A stretch of 64,000 nucleotides of DNA from JAAZPT01 sp034180455 (GTDB taxonomy: Bacteria; Bacillota; Clostridia; Christensenellales; Aristaeellaceae): positions 1 to 64,000 of the forward strand of contig JAXFOG010000017.1 of the NCBI GenBank assembly GCA_034180455.1, given 5' to 3'. The translations under genes were made by a program, and so were the position numbers. Every line of letters begins with the position of its first letter. Position 1 is the stretch's first letter. Under the pieces are notes generated by a model. It searched no databases and was not told where the DNA came from. It saw only the letters and a program-made list of their open reading frames with translations. Positions 57,897 through 64,000 of the stretch are shown here, in pieces.

Positions 57897-60311
57897 TTAC
57901 TTAATAATAATATTTGCTAATCTATTTGAAACATATATGAACTTCACTATGTTTTTTCCAGCTATTAAAGGAGCAACTTCTGTATGACTTAATACAAAAC
58001 TTTCAGCGTCCTTTGCAGTCATATCAGCAGGTATCATTATTCTTTGTTTTATTTTACCATTTAACTGAACAGCTATTTCAAACTCCTGCTTTTGCATAGC
58101 CTTTTCATCATACTTAGGCCATGGCACGAGTGAAATTCCACCAGTATATCCAAGCCTCTCATACATCTCTTCAGCAATATGTGGGCATACAGGGTATAGT
58201 AGCAGTAGCAAAGTTTTTAAATCTTCTTTGGAAAGAGAACCTATGGCATATATGTCATTTACAAGGCTCATCATAGCAGCAATAGCTGTATTAAACTTCA
58301 TTTCCTCATAGTCTTCGCCAACTTTTTTGATTGTGCTGTGTATAGATGAAGCTAATTCCTTGCTGATTCCTTCCTTATCGTTTAGTTTTTCTTGGAGTCT
58401 CCACACCCTTTCCAAGAACTTTTTGCATCCTTTTGCACCTTCTGTGCTCCAAGGTATAGCTTGGTCGAATGCACCCATGAACATCTCATACATTCTAAAC
58501 GCATCTGCGCCTATGCTATCTACAATGTCGTCAGGGTTAATAACATTTCCACGGCTCTTGCTCATTTTTTCACCGTTGCTACCAAGTATCATTCCGTGGC
58601 TTGTACGCTTCATATAAGGCTCTTTTGCACTTACTAAGCCAATATCATGAAGGAATAAGTGCCAGAATCTACTGTATAGCAAGTGTAGAGTTGTATGTTC
58701 CATACCACCGTTGTACCAATCAACAGGTAGCCAATAATCAAGATTTTCTTTGCTTGCCAATTCCTTATCATTATGTGGATCACAATATCTCATGAAATAC
58801 CATGATGAACCTGCCCATTGTGGCATTGTGTCTGTTTCACGCTTTGCAGGACCACCACAGCAAGGACATGTGGTGTTTACCCATGAGTCAATATTCGCAA
58901 GAGGACTTTCTCCATTATCATTTGGCTCAAAATGCTCTACATCCGGTAGCAGTACAGGCAATTCTGATTCTGGTACTGGCTGCATTCCACACTTTTCACA
59001 GTGAACAATAGGTATTGGCTCGCCCCAATATCTCTGTCTACTAAATACCCAATCACGAAGCTTATAATTTACTTTGCCCTCGCCAATATTATTTTCTTCT
59101 AGCCAGGTTATCATTTTTTTCTTAGCTTCAGCAACACTTAACCCATTCAAAAATCCTGAATTCACTAGAGTACCATTCTGAATATCGGTATAAGCTTCTT
59201 TTTCTACATCTCCACCAGCGATAACCTCTACTATATCGATACCAAATTTCTTGGCAAACTCCCAGTCACGAGTATCATGCGCAGGCACAGCCATTATTGC
59301 ACCTGTACCATAGCTTGTAAGAACATAATCACTTATCCAAATAGGAATTTCTTTATTGTTAACTGGGTTAATCGCAGTCAAACCATCGATACATACTCCA
59401 GTTTTTTCTTTTGCAATCTCGGTCCTTTCAAAATCGCTTTTGTGACGCGCTAATTCCTGATATTTCTCTATTTCAGAAATATTTTTTATATCATCTTTAA
59501 ATTCTTCTATAAGAGAATGCTCAGGACTGATAACCATGTATGTTGCGCCAAAAAGAGTATCTGGTCTGGTAGTAAATACTCTTAGTTTATAATCTTTATC
59601 TTTTAGCTTAAAATCAAGCTCTGCTCCTTCGCTTCTTCCTATCCAGTTAATTTGCTGAGCTTTTACTCTGTCTATAAAGTCTACATTATCTAGGCCATCA
59701 ATAAGCTTTTGAGCATACTTTGTTATTCTTAGCATCCATTGCTCTTTAACTTTTTGTACTACTTCGCCTCCACAGCGTTCGCACACTCCGTTTACAACTT
59801 CTTCGTTTGCAAGCCCTACTTTGCATGATGTACACCAGTTAATTGGCATCTTGCTCTTATATGCTAGACCATGCTTGTATAGCTGCAAAAATATCCATTG
59901 AGTCCATTTGTAATAATTAGGATCAGTGGTGTCTATTTCTCTTGAATAATCAAATGAAAATCCAAGTCTTTTAAGCTGCTCTCTGAAATGATTTATGTTG
60001 TCTTTTGTAACTTTTCTTGGATGTATCTTATTCTTTATAGCATAGTTTTCAGTTGGGAGTCCAAATGCATCATAGCCGATTGGATATAGTACATTGTATC
60101 CCTCCATGCGCCTTTTTCTTGCAATAATATCAAGAGCAGTATTGCTTCTAGGATGTCCTACATGTAAGCCTTGGCCACTAGGGTAGGGGAATTCAATAAG
60201 GCAGTAATATTTCTTTTTGCTCTTATCATCACTTGCTCTGTAAACGCCAGATTCTTCCCATCTATCTTGCCATTTCTTTTCTATTTTTTTGTGATCATAT
60301 CTTTCCAACAT
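57897..60311 (-). CDS. leuS: Leucyl-tRNA synthetase
   Basis: This 804-aa class I synthetase has the HIGH-type motif YPSGQGLHVGHP, a zinc-like module (CTSCKVGL and CERCGGE), the CP1 editing domain (about 225-420, TRPDTLFGATYMVISPEH and GTGAIMAVPAHDTRD) and KMSKSRGNV. ATG 60311 starts one base after the gltX stop, with AGGTGA as ribosome site; a GTG three codons upstream is less likely. Third gene of a glnS-gltX-leuS operon. Confidence 0.97.
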   Translation of the reverse strand: MLERYDHKKIEKKWQDRWEESGVYRASDDKSKKKYYCLIEFPYPSGQGLHVGHPRSNTALDIIARKRRMEGYNVLYPIGYDAFGLPTENYAIKNKIHPRKVTKDNINHFREQLKRLGFSFDYSREIDTTDPNYYKWTQWIFLQLYKHGLAYKSKMPINWCTSCKVGLANEEVVNGVCERCGGEVVQKVKEQWMLRITKYAQKLIDGLDNVDFIDRVKAQQINWIGRSEGAELDFKLKDKDYKLRVFTTRPDTLFGATYMVISPEHSLIEEFKDDIKNISEIEKYQELARHKSDFERTEIAKEKTGVCIDGLTAINPVNNKEIPIWISDYVLTSYGTGAIMAVPAHDTRDWEFAKKFGIDIVEVIAGGDVEKEAYTDIQNGTLVNSGFLNGLSVAEAKKKMITWLEENNIGEGKVNYKLRDWVFSRQRYWGEPIPIVHCEKCGMQPVPESELPVLLPDVEHFEPNDNGESPLANIDSWVNTTCPCCGGPAKRETDTMPQWAGSSWYFMRYCDPHNDKELASKENLDYWLPVDWYNGGMEHTTLHLLYSRFWHLFLHDIGLVSAKEPYMKRTSHGMILGSNGEKMSKSRGNVINPDDIVDSIGADAFRMYEMFMGAFDQAIPWSTEGAKGCKKFLERVWRLQEKLNDKEGISKELASSIHSTIKKVGEDYEEMKFNTAIAAMMSLVNDIYAIGSLSKEDLKTLLLLLYPVCPHIAEEMYERLGYTGGISLVPWPKYDEKAMQKQEFEIAVQLNGKIKQRIMIPADMTAKDAESFVLSHTEVAPLIAGKNIVKFIYVSNRLANIIIK

Positions 60312-60312
60312 A

Positions 60313-61761
60313 TTATTCACCTAACTTTTCTATGCCGTTTTTTATTCTCTTTATGCTTTCATGCTTACCAAGCAGATACATTATTTCAATTGCACCGCCT
60401 GGGGTATTCTGCTTTCCACTTATTGCAACTCTTAGAGGCCAGTACACAAGGCCGTTCTTTACTTCTTTTTTTGCAATGAATTCTGCAATAGTATTGTGTA
60501 TATTTTCCTCAGACCAATCCTCAATGTTTTCTAATATTGGTAAAATCTCTTTGAGAATTTCAAGTGAGTTTTCACTATTGGTCTTCATTTTCTTGTGTGT
60601 GTATAAATCTGTACTGTATTCTGGTAACTCAGCAATGAAATCTATCAGTTCGGGCAAATATGAGAATGCTTCTGTTCTGCCATGGCATAGTTCTGCAAGT
60701 CTTTTGTAATCAAAATTATTATTGTTTATAACATTTTTCATCCAAGGCAAAGCCATATCATAATATTCTTCAAACGACATGCGCCTTATGTACTCTGCAT
60801 TGAACCAAGTAAGCTTATCCATATTGAATATTGCAGGACTCTTACTTAAGCCTTCCAACGAAAATGCTTTTACAAGCTCTGGAAGAGTAAAAAATTCATT
60901 GTTATCCTTTGGACTCCATCCAAGCAAAGCAATAAAGTTAATTATTGCATCCCTAACATATCCCATGTTTAGCAGATCTTCAAATGATGGATCACCATAC
61001 CGTTTTGAAAGTTTCCTTGTAGCGTCTTTCATTACTACGGGTAGGTGAATGTAGCTTGGCCTTTCCCAGCCAAACGCATCATATAAAAGATTATACTTTG
61101 GAGTACTACTAATATATTCTGTGCCGCGCATTACATGAGTGATGCCCATTAGATGGTCATCTATAACGTTTGCAAAATTGTATGTTGGCATTCCATCAGC
61201 TTTAATAAGTACATTGTCATCAAGTTCACTGTTTGGCACTTCCACATGCCCAAATAGCAGATCTTCATAAGAACTAACGCCATCACTAGGAATATTTTGC
61301 CTTATAACATAGCTTTCGCCACTTGCCATTCTACGCTTTGCTTCATCTTTTGAAATGTGGAGGCACTTCTTATCATACTTAAAAGTTTCCCCTCGATTTT
61401 GTGCAGACTCTCTACGCTCTGCAAGCTCATCTTTTGTACAGAAGCAAGGATAGGCATAGCCTTTATCTATAAGCTCCATTGCGTATGGCAGATAGATGTC
61501 TTTTCTTTCGCTCTGTATATATGGTCCAAAATCTCCACCAACATCAGGACCTTCGTCATAATCCAGACCTGCAGCACGCATGGAAGCATATATCATATCT
61601 ATTGCTCCAGCTACTTCACGCTCTTGGTCTGTATCCTCTATTCTCAATATAAACCTGCCATTGTTTTGCTTGGCAAATAAATAACAGTAAAGCGCTGTGC
61701 GTAATCCTCCCAAATGTAGATACCCTGTAGGACTTGGCGCAAATCTTGTGCGAACGGTCAT
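60313..61761 (-). CDS. gltX: Glutamyl-tRNA synthetase
   Basis: This 482-aa class I enzyme has APSPTGYLHLGGLRTALY (HIGH), LRIEDTD, and KLSKRYG (KMSKS). The discriminating form charges tRNA-Glu only; with glnS next door, that reading is likely here. ATG 61761 is chosen because GGAG precedes it; a 20-residue longer frame overlaps glnS. Middle gene of the synthetase operon. Confidence 0.97.
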   Translation of the reverse strand: MTVRTRFAPSPTGYLHLGGLRTALYCYLFAKQNNGRFILRIEDTDQEREVAGAIDMIYASMRAAGLDYDEGPDVGGDFGPYIQSERKDIYLPYAMELIDKGYAYPCFCTKDELAERRESAQNRGETFKYDKKCLHISKDEAKRRMASGESYVIRQNIPSDGVSSYEDLLFGHVEVPNSELDDNVLIKADGMPTYNFANVIDDHLMGITHVMRGTEYISSTPKYNLLYDAFGWERPSYIHLPVVMKDATRKLSKRYGDPSFEDLLNMGYVRDAIINFIALLGWSPKDNNEFFTLPELVKAFSLEGLSKSPAIFNMDKLTWFNAEYIRRMSFEEYYDMALPWMKNVINNNNFDYKRLAELCHGRTEAFSYLPELIDFIAELPEYSTDLYTHKKMKTNSENSLEILKEILPILENIEDWSEENIHNTIAEFIAKKEVKNGLVYWPLRVAISGKQNTPGGAIEIMYLLGKHESIKRIKNGIEKLGE

Positions 61762-61771
61762 AATTTCTCCT

Positions 61772-63454
61772 TTATTTGTTGTTTGATTTAAGAGCTTTTG
61801 AAAAGCTATCGCGTAATCCAACTATTCTATTGAACACTGGCAAGCTATCTGTGGAATCTTTGTCCTTGCAGAAATATCCTGTTCTTAAGAACTGATACTT
61901 ATCGCCAACTTTTGCATCATCCAAGTATTTTTCCATATATCCATGCTTTTTTATCATGCTATCTGGATTAAAACGCTCAATGAAATCTTTACCAGCATTT
62001 TCATCATCGTCTAACAAAATTGAATTTATCAACCTTGCTTCAAATGGACTGCAGTCATCAGCATTTACCCAATGTAATGTACCTTTTACTTTTCTGTTTG
62101 AACCTTCAGAACCACTTCTGCTATTTAGATCTACTGTGCAAATTATTTTAATTATATTTCCATCAGAATCTTTTTCAACACTTTCACATTTAACAATATA
62201 GGCATCTTTTAGCCTTACTTCTTTTCCTGGGCTCATTCTGTGGAATTTCTTTACAGGCTCTTCCATAAAATCGCTGGCTTCTATATATATTCTCTTGCCA
62301 AACTTTATGCTGTGAGTACCAAATTCTGGATGATTAGGGTGATTGTTTACGGTAAATTCATCAATCTTATCTTCGTCCCAATTTGAAAATTCTACCAATA
62401 TAGGATCAATAACAGCCATTGCTCTACTTACCTTGTCTTCTAGGTCTTCTCTTACACAGAATTCTAATAGACCGTAGTCTACTTCGCTGTCGGCCTTGCT
62501 TAAGCCTATTCTATCAATGAAATCCTTTATAGCTTCAGGAGTATAGCCACGTCTGCGCAATCCAACCAAAGTAGGCATTCTTGGATCGTCCCAGCCCATT
62601 ACTAGACCATTTTCTACCAATGTACGCAGATAACGCTTACTCATAACGGTATTTGTGAGATTAAGCCTTGCAAATTCGATCTGCCTTGGATGTGCTCCGT
62701 CTAGCATATGTAGGCTATTGTTTATAAACCACTCATAAAGAGGTCTATGATCTTCAAACTCTAATGAACATAGGGAATGAGTTATATGTTCAAATGCATC
62801 ACTAAGTGGATGCGCAAAATCATACATTGGATAAATGCACCATTTTGTACCTGTTCTGTGATGCTCGGCAAACAGTATTCTGTACATTGCAGGGTCGCGC
62901 ATATTTATATTTGGATGAGCCATATCTATTTTGGCTCTTAAAATCATACTGCCCTCAGCATGCTTTCCCTCTTTCATTTCTTTAAAAAGTCTGAGATTTT
63001 CTTCTATCGGTCTATCACGATAGGGGCTATTTTTGCCAGGCTCTGTAAGTGTTCCTCTATACTCAGTCATCTGCTCAGGAGTTAACTCGTCCACATAGGC
63101 AAGACCTCTATTTATGAAGTCAACGGCGATATCATATAATTTCTCATAATAATCGCTTGCATAGTAAAGGCCACCGTTCCAGTCAAATCCTAGCCAGTGA
63201 ATATCATCCATTATTCCTTCTACAAAGTGCGTTTCTTCTTTTTCTGGGTTTGTATCATCAAGGCGCAAATTTACTAAACCATTATATTTTTTGGCAGTAC
63301 CAAAATTTGTGCAAAGTGCCTTGCAATGACCAATATGTAGGTAACCATTTGGCTCCGGAGGGAATCTTGTATGTACCCTATCATATACATGCTCCTGCAA
63401 GTCTTTATCTATCGCATCCCAAATAAAATTTGAATTCATTAGTCTATTTTCCAT
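61772..63454 (-). CDS. glnS: Glutaminyl-tRNA synthetase
   Basis: This 560-aa class I enzyme has the HIGH motif FPPEPNGYLHIGHCKA, RLDDTNPEKEE, the KMSKS equivalent VMSKRYL, and the C-terminal anticodon-binding beta barrels. GlnRS is not universal in Bacillota, many of which make Gln-tRNA by amidation through GatCAB; whether GatCAB is present cannot be told here. GGAGG is six bases before the ATG. First gene of the operon. Confidence 0.97.
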   Translation of the reverse strand: MENRLMNSNFIWDAIDKDLQEHVYDRVHTRFPPEPNGYLHIGHCKALCTNFGTAKKYNGLVNLRLDDTNPEKEETHFVEGIMDDIHWLGFDWNGGLYYASDYYEKLYDIAVDFINRGLAYVDELTPEQMTEYRGTLTEPGKNSPYRDRPIEENLRLFKEMKEGKHAEGSMILRAKIDMAHPNINMRDPAMYRILFAEHHRTGTKWCIYPMYDFAHPLSDAFEHITHSLCSLEFEDHRPLYEWFINNSLHMLDGAHPRQIEFARLNLTNTVMSKRYLRTLVENGLVMGWDDPRMPTLVGLRRRGYTPEAIKDFIDRIGLSKADSEVDYGLLEFCVREDLEDKVSRAMAVIDPILVEFSNWDEDKIDEFTVNNHPNHPEFGTHSIKFGKRIYIEASDFMEEPVKKFHRMSPGKEVRLKDAYIVKCESVEKDSDGNIIKIICTVDLNSRSGSEGSNRKVKGTLHWVNADDCSPFEARLINSILLDDDENAGKDFIERFNPDSMIKKHGYMEKYLDDAKVGDKYQFLRTGYFCKDKDSTDSLPVFNRIVGLRDSFSKALKSNNK

Positions 63455-63487
63455 ATATTACCTCCGGAAATATTGTAAACATATTAA

Positions 63488-63516
63488 ATTATACATTCAT
63501 TTAGCTTAATTTTCAA
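63488..63516 (-). promoter_or_regulatory. Promoter of the synthetase operon
   Basis: On the minus strand: TTGAAA (63511-63516), a 17-bp spacer and TATAAT (63488-63493), 33 bases before the glnS ATG. The untranslated leader is too short for a T-box. Confidence 0.8.
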
Positions 63517-63550
63517 TATAAATAAGCTTTTAAGGATTAAAATTATTAAA

Positions 63551-63579
63551 TTGACATTGAAAAATACTTATGTAATAAT
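63551..63579 (+). promoter_or_regulatory. potA promoter
   Basis: TTGACA (63551-63556) with TAATAAT at 63573-63579 (16- or 17-bp spacer), about 60 bases before the gene. Confidence 0.68.
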
Positions 63580-63637
63580 TAAATTGTATTTTTATATATT
63601 TATTATGGAAAGCTATGGCTAAAAAGGGGATAGTAAA

Positions 63638-64000
63638 TTGGTGGAAAACAAAGTAGTTGTAGAACTCAAAAATGTATCAAAAGAATATGATGGTCAAATG
63701 GTGCTTGACAATATTAACTTGAGCATTAAAAAGAATGAGTTTGTGACTCTGCTAGGTCCAAGTGGCTGCGGCAAGACAACAACACTTAGAATTATTGGTG
63801 GATTTGAATATCCTACTGAGGGTACAGTTCTTTTTGATGGGGAAGACATTACTGCTGTTCCTCCATACAAACGTAAGGTGAATACCATATTTCAAAAATA
63901 TGCGCTATTCCCGCATCTTAATGTATTTGATAATATTGCTTTTGGACTTAGAATTGCAAAAGTGAGCAAGGAAGAAATAAACAACAGAATTGGTAAAATT
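63638..64000 (+). CDS. potA: Spermidine/putrescine ABC transporter ATPase, 5' part
   Basis: The first 121 codons are present; the gene runs off the right edge. Walker A is GPSGCGKTT, the Q-loop is TIFQKYALFPHLNVFDNIAFGL, and IKKNEFVTLL and VPPYKRKVN fit PotA more than sugar-importer ATPases such as MsmK. TTG 63638 has AGGGGA seven bases upstream; GTG 63641 is an equal alternative. It is divergent from the synthetase operon and probably heads a potABCD operon. Confidence 0.82.
   Translation, partial: MVENKVVVELKNVSKEYDGQMVLDNINLSIKKNEFVTLLGPSGCGKTTTLRIIGGFEYPTEGTVLFDGEDITAVPPYKRKVNTIFQKYALFPHLNVFDNIAFGLRIAKVSKEEINNRIGKI

Noticed and set aside
63455..63640. T-box or other riboswitch before glnS or potA
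   Set aside because: The untranslated leaders are about 30-60 bases and show no T-box-like stems.

Overview
The window is AT-rich bacterial DNA from the Bacillota, most likely class Clostridia. The evidence is strong GGAGG-type ribosome binding sites, a Gram-positive S10-spc ribosomal operon with a KOW-domain gene between map and infA, a zinc-type S14, a CIRCE-controlled htpG, DUF3793 and DUF3343 genes, and a CotH/lamin-tail protein. The standard bacterial code fits every gene. I cannot name the species.

Layout. 2-6081 (+): an operon cut by the left edge, with a CUT1-type solute-binding protein, two permeases, an HlyD-like adaptor, a MacB/FtsX-like membrane protein without ATPase, and a second HlyD-like secreted protein. 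6123-12122 (-): a galactoside operon of binding protein, two permeases and LacZ. 12498-13789 (+): a YoaK-family membrane protein and a ferritin. 13898-22052 (-): a housekeeping operon der-plsY-cotH-rimO-pgsA-recA. 22182-23198 (-): DUF3793 and flavodoxin behind a strong promoter with a palindromic operator. 23379-26965 (+): YhcH, a degenerate metallo-beta-lactamase-fold protein, deoC, a DMT transporter and a nitroreductase. 27025-30203 (-): VOC-like gene, htpG with CIRCE, and a VanY-type carboxypeptidase. 30291-31694 (+): an acidic 64-aa protein and a serine hydrolase. 31764-37700: a very AT-rich surface-glycan locus (DUF2304, two GT2 enzymes, a large polytopic protein, a flippase).

37899-50785 (+): the S10-spc operon from rpsJ to rpmJ, starting with a structured leader of about 180 nt and ending in an intrinsic terminator. 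The usual rpsM-rpsK-rpsD-rpoA-rplQ block does not follow. Instead there is an apparently intact IS3-family (IS150-like) element at 50867-52413. After it come a ROK sugar kinase (-), an AT-rich spacer with a 23-codon membrane-peptide gene, tRNA-Ala(GGC), a selenium-metabolism cluster (LysR regulator and cysteine desulfurase-like lyase divergent from YedE, TusA-like and DUF3343), a leuS-gltX-glnS synthetase operon (-), and the start of potA (+), cut by the right edge.

The sugar operons have no ATPase gene of their own in view; CUT1 systems often share an ATPase encoded elsewhere. The most novel-looking items are the hybrid importer/adaptor/MacB-like operon, the pseudoknot-capable leader before rpsJ, the operator in front of DUF3793-flavodoxin, and the 23-aa membrane peptide. 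All functional calls come from reading motifs; no database search was run.
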